Assembly (NCBI GenBank): GCA_944319935.1
Contig: CALUFM010000013.1
Span: 1 to 56,184, forward strand
From: an uncultured Prevotella sp.
Lineage (GTDB): Bacteria; Bacteroidota; Bacteroidia; Bacteroidales; Bacteroidaceae
Direction: 5' to 3'
DNA: 56,184 nucleotides
Positions 16,486-25,204 of this stretch are shown one piece after another. The first letter of the stretch is position 1. Each line of letters starts with the position of its first letter. Position numbers and translations under genes: made by a program. The notes under the pieces were generated by a model, which did no database searches, was not told the origin of the DNA, and saw only the letters and a program-made list of their open reading frames with translations.

Positions 16486-17832
16486 ATGCAAAGCGAAAAA
16501 CAATATATCGACCTCTATGGGCAGTGCCGCGACATGCTAATGTCGCACAGCGCGGAGCCGATGAACGCCGTGCGCGACGCCGCTTTCAGCGACTTCCGCC
16601 GCCTCGGCTTCCCCACGAAGAAGGTCGAGAGGTATAAATACACGGACATCCCGGCGTTGTTTGAACCCGACTATGGGCTTAACCTCAACCGCTTGGAAAT
16701 ACCGGTAGACCCGTATGAGGCGTTCCGCTGCGACGTTCCCAACCTCAGCACGTCACTATATTTTGTCTTGAACGACGGCTTTTACGACAAAGCCCTGCCC
16801 AAAAACCACCTTCTGCCGGAAGGAGTCGTGGTGGGTTCGCTGGCCAAATACGCCGCCGAACACCCAGACTTCGTGGCCAAGCATTACGCCAAGCTGGCCA
16901 AGACGGCCGACGACGGCATCACGGCTCTCAACACGATGCTGGCGCAAGACGGGCTGCTGGTGTACGTGCCGAAGGGCGTCGTGGTTGACAGGGCCGTGCA
17001 GGTAATCAACATCCTGCGCTCCGACGTTGACCTGATGGTCAACCGCCGCGTGTTGATAGTAGTCGAGGAACGCGCCGAAATCAAGCTGCTCTTCTGCGAC
17101 CATGCCGCCGACGACCGCCGTTTCCTCGCCACCCAGGTGATTGAGGCATACGTCGGCGACAACGCCTCGTTAGACCTTTACTGCCTGGAAGAGACCCACG
17201 TTAAGAACGTCCGCGTGAGCAACGTGTTCATTGAGCAACAGAGGGACAGCCGCGTGAGCCACAATGTCATCACGCTTCACAACGGGGTGACGCGCAACCG
17301 CACCGACCTTGTGTTCGCCGGGGAGGGTGCCGAGTGCGACCTTTACGGCTGCGTGATAGCCGACAAGCACCAGCACGTTGACAACAACACGCTCATCGAC
17401 CACCGCGTAGGCCGCTGCACGAGCCGCGAACTGTACAAATACGTGCTTGACGGCAACGCCGTTGGCGCGTTCGCCGGCCGCGTGCTGGTGCGCCACGGTG
17501 CGCAGCAGACCGTTTCGCAGGAGACCAACCAGAACCTCTGCGCAACCAAGGAAGCCCGCATGTACACGCAACCGATGCTCGAAATATACGCCGACGACGT
17601 GAAATGCGCCCACGGAAGCACCGTAGGCCAGCTCAACGACGCGGCCCTGTTCTACATGCGCCAACGCGGCATACCGCTCAAGGAGGCCAAGCTCCTGCTT
17701 GAGTTCGCCTTCATAAACGAGGTAATCGACGGCATAAAGCTCGACCCCCTGCGCGACCGCTTGCACTATCTCGTGGAGAAACGCTTCCGCGGAGAGCTGA
17801 ACAAATGCGAGGGATGCAAGCTGTGCAGATGA
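16486..17832 (+). CDS. sufD: Fe-S cluster assembly protein SufD
   Basis: 448 residues. N-terminal helical domain (FRRLGFPTKKVERYKYTDIP) followed by the beta-helix core shared with SufB (LVYVPKGVVVDRAVQVINIL, RVSHNVITLHNGVTRNRTDL) and the conserved C-terminal KCAHGSTVGQLNDAALFYMR with the His involved in cluster formation. It completes the SufBC2D scaffold. It ends CEGCKLCR, a compact three-Cys tail. Confidence 0.96.
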   Translation: MQSEKQYIDLYGQCRDMLMSHSAEPMNAVRDAAFSDFRRLGFPTKKVERYKYTDIPALFEPDYGLNLNRLEIPVDPYEAFRCDVPNLSTSLYFVLNDGFYDKALPKNHLLPEGVVVGSLAKYAAEHPDFVAKHYAKLAKTADDGITALNTMLAQDGLLVYVPKGVVVDRAVQVINILRSDVDLMVNRRVLIVVEERAEIKLLFCDHAADDRRFLATQVIEAYVGDNASLDLYCLEETHVKNVRVSNVFIEQQRDSRVSHNVITLHNGVTRNRTDLVFAGEGAECDLYGCVIADKHQHVDNNTLIDHRVGRCTSRELYKYVLDGNAVGAFAGRVLVRHGAQQTVSQETNQNLCATKEARMYTQPMLEIYADDVKCAHGSTVGQLNDAALFYMRQRGIPLKEAKLLLEFAFINEVIDGIKLDPLRDRLHYLVEKRFRGELNKCEGCKLCR

Positions 17833-17845
17833 TTTTTATTTTAGT

Positions 17846-17970
17846 AGTTAAGGAGTTATGTAGTTAAGGAGTTAAGACAAATGCTTTGCAGACAAATTAA
17901 ATAAAGCGTAGTCTTAGCTCCCTGAAACAAAACATTTGTCTTAACTCCTTAACTACATAACTCCTTAACT
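17846..17970 (+). repeat. Perfect 38-bp inverted micro-repeat between sufD and sufS
   Basis: 17846-17883 and 17933-17970 are exact reverse complements over 38 bases, made of AGTTAAGGAGTTA-type units. More units of the right-arm sense (TTAACTCCTTTAACTCC) continue to about 18028, so spare pairing partners exist. Confidence 0.9.
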
Positions 17971-18043
17971 CCCTGAAATAAAACATTCGTCTTTAACTCC
18001 TTTGACTTCCTTAACTCCTTTAACTCCTAAAAAAGAAAGAAAA

Positions 18044-19258
18044 ATGTTCGACATCAACCAAATACGCAACGACTTCCCAATCCTCGGCCGCAAGGTTTAC
18101 GACCGGCCATTGGTTTACTTAGACAACGCGGCGACCACCCAAAAGCCGCGCCCTGTGGTCGAAGCCATCACCGAAGAATACTACAACGTCAACGCCAACG
18201 TGCATCGTGGCGTACATTACCTGTCGCAACAGGCCACCGACCTGCACGAGGGAGCGCGCGAGAAGGTAAGGCAGTTCATCAACGCAAGGGCGACAAGCGA
18301 AATCATATTCACCCGCGGAACAACCGAGAGCCTCAACCTCGTGGCGTCTTCCTTCTGCGACGAATTCATGCGGGAGGGCGACGAAGTGATTGTCTCGGTC
18401 ATGGAACACCACTCAAACATCGTGCCATGGCAACTACAGGCGGCCAAGCGCGGCATATCAATACGGGTAATCCCGATGACCGACGAAGGCGAGCTGAAGA
18501 TGGACGAATACGAGAAGCTGTTCACCGAAAGGACTAAGATTGTAAGCGTAACGCACGTCAGCAACGTGCTGGGAACGGTCAACCCGGTGGAAGAGATTGT
18601 CCGCATAGCACATGAACACGGCGTGTCCGTGATGGTTGACGGCGCGCAGAGCGCGCCCCACTTCGCCGTAGACGTGCAGGCGATGGACTGCGACTTCTTC
18701 GCCTTCAGCGGCCACAAGATGTACGGGCCTACGGGCGTGGGCGTGCTTTACGGCAAGGAAGACTGGCTCGACCGCCTGCCGCCGTACCAGGGCGGGGGCG
18801 AGATGATTGAGAGCGTAAGCTTCGAGAAGACGGTGTTCGAGCGTCTGCCGTTCAAGTTCGAGGCCGGAACGCCCGACTATGTGGCCACCCACGGGCTGGC
18901 CAAGGCCATAGACTACCTCACCGCACTCGGCATGGACAACATCCAGATGCACGAACAGGAGCTTACACGCTACGCCATGCGGCGGCTCGCCGAGGTTGAC
19001 GGGCTGCGCGTATTCGGCACGTCGGAGCGCAAGGACGCCGTAGTGTCGTTCCTCGTGGGCGACATCCACCACCTCGACATGGGCACGCTGCTCGACCGCC
19101 TCGGCATCGCCGTGCGCACGGGACACCACTGCGCCCAACCCCTGATGCTGCGCCTCGGCATACAGGGCACGGTGCGCGCCTCGTTCGCCCTCTACAACAC
19201 GAAGGAGGAAATCGACACGCTTGTGGACGGCATCAAGCGCGTCAGCAAGATGTTTTGA
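18044..19258 (+). CDS. sufS: Cysteine desulfurase SufS
   Basis: 404 residues from the ATG at 18044; the in-frame ATG at 18002 lies inside the micro-repeat and is unlikely. It is a PLP enzyme with YLDNAATTQKPRPV at the N terminus, EHHSNIVPWQ, cofactor Lys225 in FSGHKMYGPTGVG and nucleophile Cys363 in RTGHHCAQP. It takes sulfur from L-cysteine and passes it to SufBCD. No sufE or sufU is seen nearby, so the sulfur shuttle must be encoded elsewhere or be absent. Confidence 0.96.
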   Translation: MFDINQIRNDFPILGRKVYDRPLVYLDNAATTQKPRPVVEAITEEYYNVNANVHRGVHYLSQQATDLHEGAREKVRQFINARATSEIIFTRGTTESLNLVASSFCDEFMREGDEVIVSVMEHHSNIVPWQLQAAKRGISIRVIPMTDEGELKMDEYEKLFTERTKIVSVTHVSNVLGTVNPVEEIVRIAHEHGVSVMVDGAQSAPHFAVDVQAMDCDFFAFSGHKMYGPTGVGVLYGKEDWLDRLPPYQGGGEMIESVSFEKTVFERLPFKFEAGTPDYVATHGLAKAIDYLTALGMDNIQMHEQELTRYAMRRLAEVDGLRVFGTSERKDAVVSFLVGDIHHLDMGTLLDRLGIAVRTGHHCAQPLMLRLGIQGTVRASFALYNTKEEIDTLVDGIKRVSKMF

Positions 19259-19261
19259 ATT

Positions 19262-19320
19262 AAGTAGTTAAAGACGAATGTTTACATAACTGACAACAAA
19301 GCATTTGTCTTTAACTACTT
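19262..19320 (+). repeat. Inverted micro-repeat after sufS
   Basis: 19262-19280 and 19302-19320 are reverse complements at 18 of 19 positions (AAGTAGTTAAAGAC type). It lies at the end of the suf operon and may terminate it. Confidence 0.75.
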
Positions 19321-19343
19321 TAACTCCCCCCTAACTACTTTAA

Positions 19344-19625
19344 CTACTCAAATTTACATTTCCTCACAGCCACGACGAACCACAAGCACGTCAACACCCT
19401 GAGCGTCAGCGGATAATCGGCGGGCAGGGTGACGGCGAAGAACGCCAGTTGGGCTTCCGTGAAAGCCCTGGCCTGAACCTTGTCAACGTCACGGCCAAGC
19501 ACGTATGAATAATACCTGCGGAGCATCCGCTGCGGCGCGGCCAGCATGCGGTTTACTCTCTTCACCTGCGCGGCAAGCCCTTTCGCTGCCAGGGCGTTTG
19601 CCTCCAATGTCATTTGCTTTTCCAT
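19344..19625 (-). CDS. Small basic orphan protein
   Basis: 93 residues, MEKQMTLEANALAAKGLAA at the start, then a basic segment (VNRMLAAPQRMLRRYYSYV) and a C-terminal hydrophobic stretch (TLRVLTCLWFVVAV). Mainly helical by composition; the end may insert in the membrane. No family recognised. It converges on sufS. The coding call rests on codon-like composition and a plausible start. Confidence 0.5.
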   Translation of the reverse strand: MEKQMTLEANALAAKGLAAQVKRVNRMLAAPQRMLRRYYSYVLGRDVDKVQARAFTEAQLAFFAVTLPADYPLTLRVLTCLWFVVAVRKCKFE

Positions 19626-19732
19626 ATCTTTTGTTTTTATTGTTCCGTTTCTGGTTGCAAAATAAACGTCCGTTTGCGCACAATAAGTTCACAAAGCCTC
19701 CGTTTTTAGTTAAAGAAAGATAAATTAGGAGG

Positions 19733-19798
19733 AAGGAGAAAAAAGGAGTAAAGGAGTAAAAGGAGAAAAGGAATAAAGGAGAAAAGGAGGCGTATTCA
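19733..19798 (+). repeat. GGAGTAAAGGAG micro-repeat tract in a 413-base gap
   Basis: Degenerate units such as GGAGAAAAGGAGTAAAGGAG. The rest of the gap 19626-20038 holds diffuse, partly interleaved palindromes with the GCGAAAGGC core (19842-19925) and no convincing gene. Confidence 0.6.
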
Positions 19799-20038
19799 GG
19801 AGCAAGGAGCGACACTTTGCGCCATCCTGAAAGCCCGTGGCCGTGCAACATGCGGCATATCGCAAGGCGAAAGGCCACAAACGGCGGCGCAATATGCGGC
19901 CTTTTGCATGACGAAAGGCGGCAAACAGCCAACCCGCTGACAATGAGCATGTTGGCGGCTTGCAGAAGAGCATCCCCTACGACACCCGCACTCCCCGCCA
20001 TCCCAAGCCCCACACCCCTTCCATAAAATAAAAGAATT

Positions 20039-20623
20039 ATGCTGAAAAGCCATTATTACAGCGGCCTCGTGGAGGCCGGTTGCGACGAGGCGGGGCGCGG
20101 ATGCCTCGCCGGCAGCGTGTACGCGGCGGCGGTAATCCTGCCCGAAGACTACCGCAACGACGCCCTCAACGACTCGAAGCAGCTCACGCCCAAGCGGCGT
20201 TACGAGCTGCGCGGCGAAATCGAGCGCGACGCCCTGGCCTGGGCCGTGGGCGTGGTAACGCCCGGGGAAATCGACGAGATGAACATACTCAACGCCAGCA
20301 TACTGGCCATGCACCGCGCCCTGGACAAGCTCACGCTGCGCCCCGAGGCAATCATCGTTGACGGCAACCGCTTCAAGCCATACCGCTTCATACCCTACAC
20401 CACCGTCATAAAAGGCGACGGCAAGTACCTGTCAATAGCCGCGGCGAGCATCCTCGCCAAGACTTACCGCGACGACTACATGGAGCGTCTGGCCGCAGAA
20501 TACCCCCAATACGGCTGGAGCGAGAACAAGGGATACCCCACCCGCGCCCACCGCGAGGCCATCGCCGAGTACGGCCCGACGCCTTATCACCGCAAAAGTT
20601 TCAGATTGACAGCAGACAAGTGA
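20039..20623 (+). CDS. rnhB: Ribonuclease HII
   Basis: 194 residues. The active-site motif DEAGRGCLAG (residues 16-25) supplies the first Asp-Glu pair; LNDSKQLTPKRR, the VDGNRF Asp and SIAAASILAKTYRD are the other family hallmarks. It cuts RNA in RNA-DNA hybrids, including single ribonucleotides in DNA. The next gene, a WYL regulator, is on the same strand after a micro-repeat hairpin. Confidence 0.96.
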   Translation: MLKSHYYSGLVEAGCDEAGRGCLAGSVYAAAVILPEDYRNDALNDSKQLTPKRRYELRGEIERDALAWAVGVVTPGEIDEMNILNASILAMHRALDKLTLRPEAIIVDGNRFKPYRFIPYTTVIKGDGKYLSIAAASILAKTYRDDYMERLAAEYPQYGWSENKGYPTRAHREAIAEYGPTPYHRKSFRLTADK

Positions 20624-20768
20624 CAAGCGACGAGCAGACAAGGAAATCCGCCTTGCCAAAGGACAAGCATCCATTTGGGCTTGCTCCCTGTTCTGTCCAT
20701 AATTTATACATAGGCCTGCTGGGCAAATTTCCTTGTCTGCCCGTTTGCTGTGAACTTGTCTGCTAAAA
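20619..20768 (+). repeat. AGCAGACAAG-type micro-repeats in inverted orientation
   Basis: GAGCAGACAAGGAAAT near 20634 finds its partner ATTTCCTTGTCTGC near 20726, with further TTTGCTGTGAACTTGTCTGC units after it. The WYL gene starts directly after the right arm. Confidence 0.7.
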
Positions 20769-20779
20769 TACAACAAGAT

Positions 20780-21682
20780 ATGCGCCACGACAAACTTGAG
20801 CGCGAGCTGAACCTCATACTGCTGCTCACCGAGAACCACACGTACACCATCGACGAGCTGTGCGGCAAGGTAGGCATATCGCGCCGCAACCTTTATTATT
20901 ACCTGGAGTTCTTCCGCGACTGCGGCTTCAAGGTGTACAAGCGCGCGGGCGGCTACTGCATCGACCGCGACTCGCCCTTCATCAACCACCTAGTGAGCCG
21001 CGTGTCGTTCACCGAAGAGGAAGCCGTGCTGATGAGGCGGCTGCTTGACAAGACCGACCGCGGCAACGTGCTGACGGCCAACCTGAAGAAGAAGCTCGAC
21101 CACTTCTACGACTTCGACATCCTTGACAACGAGGAGCTGCGCGAGCAGTCGGTGGCCAACGTCCGCGCCCTTTACGACGCCATAAAGACGCGACGCCAGG
21201 TGGTGCTGCGCGGCTACGCCTCGCCCCACAGCCGCACCGTGCGCGACCGCTTCGTGGAGCCGTTCCTCCTGATGAACAACAACAATGAGGCGCGCTGCTA
21301 CGAGCCGGCCTCGGGCATGAACAAGACGTTCAAGGTGAGCCGCATGCAGGGCGTTGACACGCTCAGCACGGAGTGGGAACACGAGAAGATGCACCGCCAG
21401 ATGTTCACCGACGTGTTCATGTTCAGCGGCGAAGAGCTGCTGCCCGTGGAGATGCGCCTCGGCGAACTGTCATACAACATCATGAAGGAGGAATACCCCC
21501 AGGCCAAGCCCTTCATCACCGACGACGACCGCGGCCGCCACCTGCTGCGCCTCGACGTGTGCAGCTACGCCGGCATAGGCCGCTTCGCCCTCGGTCTGTT
21601 CGACGACGTCGAGGTACTCGGCGGCGACGGCTTCAAGGCTTACCTGAAAGAGAAAATCGCGCTTTTCGGCAAGCTGTGCTGA
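20780..21682 (+). CDS. HTH-WYL transcriptional regulator
   Basis: 300 residues from the ATG at 20780; the frame runs back to a GTG at 20750, but that part is micro-repeat sequence. Residues 1-60 hold a winged HTH (YTIDELCGKVGISRRNLYYY), followed by a linker and a WYL-type domain near 125-200 (RQVVLRGYASPHSRTVRDRF, VEPFLLMNNNNEARCYEP, FKVSRMQGV), then the C-terminal extension domain. Such proteins sense a ligand, often nucleic-acid related, and control nearby genes; the target here is unknown. Confidence 0.85.
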   Translation: MRHDKLERELNLILLLTENHTYTIDELCGKVGISRRNLYYYLEFFRDCGFKVYKRAGGYCIDRDSPFINHLVSRVSFTEEEAVLMRRLLDKTDRGNVLTANLKKKLDHFYDFDILDNEELREQSVANVRALYDAIKTRRQVVLRGYASPHSRTVRDRFVEPFLLMNNNNEARCYEPASGMNKTFKVSRMQGVDTLSTEWEHEKMHRQMFTDVFMFSGEELLPVEMRLGELSYNIMKEEYPQAKPFITDDDRGRHLLRLDVCSYAGIGRFALGLFDDVEVLGGDGFKAYLKEKIALFGKLC

Positions 21683-21738
21683 CATGGCGGCAGAGCGGCA
21701 AGCCCCAAACCGCCCTGCGAAAGACGGCAAAACGCCCC

Positions 21739-21779
21739 GCGAAAGGCCATGTCTTGCGACATGAAACACGGCCTTTCGC
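21739..21779. repeat. AAAGGCCG-family palindrome
   Basis: GCGAAAGGCC (21739-21748) pairs with GGCCTTTCGC (21770-21779), with partial pairing inside. It sits between two convergent genes. Confidence 0.65.
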
Positions 21780-21837
21780 AGGCGTAATGTAACACACTGG
21801 TTGTCAATGGCTTACAGCGAGAAGCGCGGGCGGCGGG

Positions 21838-22365
21838 TCAGTCCTCGCCAGCCACCCCGGGATTGTCCCTTACATGCTCCTCGTCGTAATCCTCGCGGTC
21901 GTCAAAGATTTCGCTGGGATAGTGTCCCTCGTCGTCGGGGTCCTCATAGTATTCCTGCCACAGTTGGTCGTACACAAAGTCCTTCTCCGCCGGTGACAGT
22001 TCCTCGCCCCGGTTGTACTTGTCAACAAGTTCCTCGGCGCGCCGCCTGTCGTCCGCCTGATGCCGCATCAGCTCATCCATGGCGCGCCGCTGTTCGGGCG
22101 TGAGCTTGTATTCCTTTATCATTTCCCTGCGGCGGGCAGCCTCGCGGTCGAGCGAATCCTGCAGCCTCTGCATAGCCCTGTTCCGCTCCGCCTGTTCCAT
22201 GTCATGCCGCCTGCGCTCTTCCTTCTCGCTTGCAACCATCCATTCGCCAAGCAATACGCCAATCACGGCGAAGCCGGCCACGAGCAGCAACGTGCGCGCC
22301 GCTTTACGCAGCGTGTCGCCGCCAGGGCGGCCTGCGCGCCCTTGCCGTTGTCTCTTATAAGTCAT
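21838..22365 (-). CDS. Membrane-anchored coiled-coil orphan protein
   Basis: 175 residues. A basic N terminus (TYKRQRQGRAGRPGGDTLRK) precedes one membrane segment (residues 23-42, ARTLLLVAGFAVIGVLLGEW), then a long Glu/Arg-rich helix (about 45-130) and a very acidic tail (YYEDPDDEGHYPSEIFDD). Topology should be N-in with the coiled coil in the periplasm. No family recognised. It converges on the WYL gene. Confidence 0.65.
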   Translation of the reverse strand: MTYKRQRQGRAGRPGGDTLRKAARTLLLVAGFAVIGVLLGEWMVASEKEERRRHDMEQAERNRAMQRLQDSLDREAARRREMIKEYKLTPEQRRAMDELMRHQADDRRRAEELVDKYNRGEELSPAEKDFVYDQLWQEYYEDPDDEGHYPSEIFDDREDYDEEHVRDNPGVAGED

Positions 22366-22429
22366 GTTGCCTCCTCTTTACTGTTTATTTTCGGCAAAAA
22401 TACGAAAATGAAGCGACAAAACATGTCGT

Positions 22430-22705
22430 TTCAGCAAATGAGTTTACAGCAGACAAGCTGACGAGGGACAAGCAGACGAGCAGACAAGCTGCAAATTTAA
22501 AGTAGGGGCGGACCCGTGTGTCCGCCCTCAGCATATCAGACCCGTATGAGCCGAGGCGCATGTCATTGGTTGGGCGGACACACGGGTCCGCCCATACAGG
22601 GGCAGCTTGTCTGCTCGTCACTCGTCTGCTTGTCACTTGTCTGCTTGTCACTTGTCTGCTTGTCACTTGTCTGCTCGTTTGCTGTAAACTCGTTTGCTAA
22701 AAAAA
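22430..22705 (+). repeat. Nested inverted repeat, about 270 bp, upstream of pnp
   Basis: Outermost, TTTCAGCAAATGAGTTTACAGC (22430 onward, 22 bases) has a degenerate partner near 22679-22700. Next come AGACAAGC-type units (22449-22492) and many GCTTGTCTGC-type units (22603-22680). At the core, a GGGGCGGACCCGTGTGTCC block (22504-22525) pairs with GGACACACGGGTCCGCCC (22576-22593). It fills most of the 444-base gap and no gene is seen. Confidence 0.8.
22617..22676 (+). repeat. Four 15-bp tandem repeats
   Basis: Units GTCACTCGTCTGCTT, then GTCACTTGTCTGCTT twice, then GTCACTTGTCTGCTC, at 22617, 22632, 22647 and 22662. It is part of the right arm of the nested inverted repeat. Confidence 0.9.
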
Positions 22706-22759
22706 GGAAAATTAATACAGATTTAACCGCAAACCGTCTTCGGTTAGTTTAAAAATGGT

Positions 22760-22767
22760 TATCTTTG
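22760..22767 (+). promoter_or_regulatory. -7 promoter box TATCTTTG for pnp
   Basis: TATCTTTG fits the consensus and lies 43 bases before the pnp ATG, just outside the nested repeat. Confidence 0.6.
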
Positions 22768-22809
22768 TGCGATTTTTTTTGATGTTAAAAGACATTTTTT
22801 GATTTTTAG

Positions 22810-25119
22810 ATGAACGTAATTACGAAAACAGTTTCACTGCCTGATGGAAGAACCATCAGCATTGAAACCGGGAAAGTGGCAAAACAGGCTGACGGCTCTT
22901 GTGTCCTCCGTATGGGCAACACCGTATTGCTCGCCACCGTTTGTGCCGCAAAAGATGCAGTTCCCGGAACAGATTTCATGCCTTTGCAGGTTGAGTACAG
23001 AGAACAATACGCCGCCGCGGGCCGTTTCCCCGGCGGTTTCACGAAGCGCGAAGGCAAGGCAAGCGACAACGAAATCCTGACATGCCGCTTGGTTGACCGC
23101 GCGTTGCGCCCTCTTTTCCCGGCCGATTTCCACGCCGAGGTGTTTGTAAACATTATCCTTTTCTCAGCCGACGGCGTTGACCAGCCCGACGCTTTGGCCG
23201 GGTTCGCGGCCTCATGTGCGCTGGCATGTTCCGACATTCCGTTCGAGTGCCCCATCTCTGAGGTGCGCGTGGCGCGCGTGAACGGCGAATATGTTGTTGA
23301 CCCGACGTTCGAGCAGATGAAGAACGCCGACATGGACATCATGGTGGGAGCGTCGAAAGACAACATCATGATGGTTGAGGGCGAGATGAAAGAGGTGTCA
23401 GAGCAAGACCTGCTCCAGGCTCTCAAGACGGCTCAGGAGGCCATCCGCCCGATGTGCATCCTCCAGGAGGAGCTGATGAAAGAACTCGGCACCGACGTGA
23501 AGCGCGAATACTGCCACGAGGTGAACGACGAGGAACTGCGCGAACAACTGCGCAAGGAGACTTACGACAAGTGCTACGCCATAGCCGAAGCCGGCGACCA
23601 CGACAAGAAGGCGCGCGAAGAGGCTTTCGACAAGATCAAGACCGAATTCGAGGAGGCTTACGCCGCGGCCCACACCGACCTCACCGAAGAGGAAATGGAA
23701 GAGAAGTACGCCCTGGTTGACCGCTACTACCACGACGTGATGCGTGACGCCATGCGCCGCTGCATCCTCGACGAGGGCAAGCGTCTCGACGGCCGCAAGA
23801 CCGACGAAATCCGCCCCATCTGGTGCGAGGTGTCACCCCTGCCCATGCCCCACGGAAGCTCAATCTTCACGCGCGGCGAGACGCAGAGCCTCACCACCTG
23901 CACCCTCGGAACGAAACTCGACGAGAAGCTGGTTGACGATGTTCTCGACCGCTCATACCAGCGTTTCCTGCTGCACTACAACTTCCCGCCGTTCTGCACG
24001 GGCGAAGCTAAGGCGCAGCGTGGCGTAGGCCGCCGCGAAATAGGCCACGGCCACCTGGCTTGGCGCGCATTGAAGGGACAAATTCCAGAGGAATTCCCCT
24101 ACACGGTGCGCCTCGTTTCACAAATCCTGGAGAGCAACGGCTCATCGTCAATGGCCACCGTATGCGCCGGAACACTCGCCCTCATGGACGCCGGCGTGCC
24201 GATGAAGAAGCCCGTGAGCGGCATCGCCATGGGTCTCATCAAGAACCCCGGAGAAGACAAGTACGCCGTGCTTAGCGACATCCTCGGCGACGAGGACCAC
24301 CTGGGCGACATGGACTTCAAGACTACCGGTACGAAAGACGGACTCACCGCAACGCAGATGGACATCAAGTGTGACGGCCTGAGCTTCGAAATACTTGAAA
24401 AAGCCCTCATGCAGGCAAAGGCCGGACGCGAGTACATCCTCGGCAAACTGACCGACACAATCAGCGAACCGCGCGCCGAACTGAAGCCGCAGGTACCGCG
24501 CATAGAGGCGTTTGACATTCCGAAGGAATTCATCGGAGCCGTAATAGGCCCGGGCGGAAAGATCATCCAGCAGATGCAGGACGAGAGCGGAGCCACCATC
24601 ACCATCGACGAAATCGACGGCGTAGGCAAGGTTCAGGTGAGCGCTCCCAACAAGGAGAGCATCCAGAAGGCCATCGCCAAGATCAAGGCCATCGTCGCAA
24701 TACCCGAGGTTGGCGAGGTTTACGAGGGCACCATCCGCTCAATCATGCCTTACGGATGCTTCGTTGAAATCCTGCCGGGCAAGGACGGACTGCTGCATAT
24801 CAGCGAAATTGACTGGAAACGCCTTGAAACCGTTGAGGAAGCCGGCCTGAAAGAGGGTGACAAAATCACCGTGAAACTCATGGAAATCGACCCGAAGACG
24901 GGCAAATACAAGCTCTCTCACCGTGTGCTTATACCGAAACCGGAAGGCTACGTAGAGCGTGAACGCCGTCCGCGCCCCGAACGCCGTCCGCGTGGCGAAC
25001 GCCCCAACCGCGAGCAACGCCGCTTCGAACATCGCCCGGGACGTGACGAATACCACGACCCGCTGGCTCAGAAAGAGCCGAAAGACTTCAACGACAGTCT
25101 TGACCACGGCAACTTTTAA
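22810..25119 (+). CDS. pnp: Polynucleotide phosphorylase
   Basis: 769 residues. Two RNase PH-like domains (about 10-140 and 340-500; [16 protein letters not shown] in the first, [10 protein letters not shown] and the [17 protein letters not shown] active-site segment in the second), a helical linker, a KH domain near 575-630 ([20 protein letters not shown]) and an S1 domain near 640-710 ([20 protein letters not shown]). It degrades RNA from the 3' end using phosphate. The tail is low complexity and Arg-Pro rich ([19 protein letters not shown]), a likely extra RNA-binding surface. Monocistronic, with a strong terminator. Confidence 0.98.
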   Translation: MNVITKTVSLPDGRTISIETGKVAKQADGSCVLRMGNTVLLATVCAAKDAVPGTDFMPLQVEYREQYAAAGRFPGGFTKREGKASDNEILTCRLVDRALRPLFPADFHAEVFVNIILFSADGVDQPDALAGFAASCALACSDIPFECPISEVRVARVNGEYVVDPTFEQMKNADMDIMVGASKDNIMMVEGEMKEVSEQDLLQALKTAQEAIRPMCILQEELMKELGTDVKREYCHEVNDEELREQLRKETYDKCYAIAEAGDHDKKAREEAFDKIKTEFEEAYAAAHTDLTEEEMEEKYALVDRYYHDVMRDAMRRCILDEGKRLDGRKTDEIRPIWCEVSPLPMPHGSSIFTRGETQSLTTCTLGTKLDEKLVDDVLDRSYQRFLLHYNFPPFCTGEAKAQRGVGRREIGHGHLAWRALKGQIPEEFPYTVRLVSQILESNGSSSMATVCAGTLALMDAGVPMKKPVSGIAMGLIKNPGEDKYAVLSDILGDEDHLGDMDFKTTGTKDGLTATQMDIKCDGLSFEILEKALMQAKAGREYILGKLTDTISEPRAELKPQVPRIEAFDIPKEFIGAVIGPGGKIIQQMQDESGATITIDEIDGVGKVQVSAPNKESIQKAIAKIKAIVAIPEVGEVYEGTIRSIMPYGCFVEILPGKDGLLHISEIDWKRLETVEEAGLKEGDKITVKLMEIDPKTGKYKLSHRVLIPKPEGYVERERRPRPERRPRGERPNREQRRFEHRPGRDEYHDPLAQKEPKDFNDSLDHGNF

Positions 25120-25130
25120 TCCACAATAAC

Positions 25131-25166
25131 AAAAAAGAAGGCATCCGCTTGGATGCCTTCTTTTTT
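25131..25166. terminator. Bidirectional terminator between pnp and the symporter
   Basis: 25131-25146 pairs perfectly with 25151-25166 (16 bp, loop GCTT). The A-run on one side and T-run on the other serve both convergent genes. Confidence 0.92.
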
Positions 25167-25204
25167 ATTCTTACACCCCGGGAAAGGGCGTGAAATCACG
25201 CTGT

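Noticed and set aside
22617..22676. Four 15-bp repeats as a possible CRISPR array
   Set aside because: The units are directly adjacent with no spacers, too short, and no cas genes are present.
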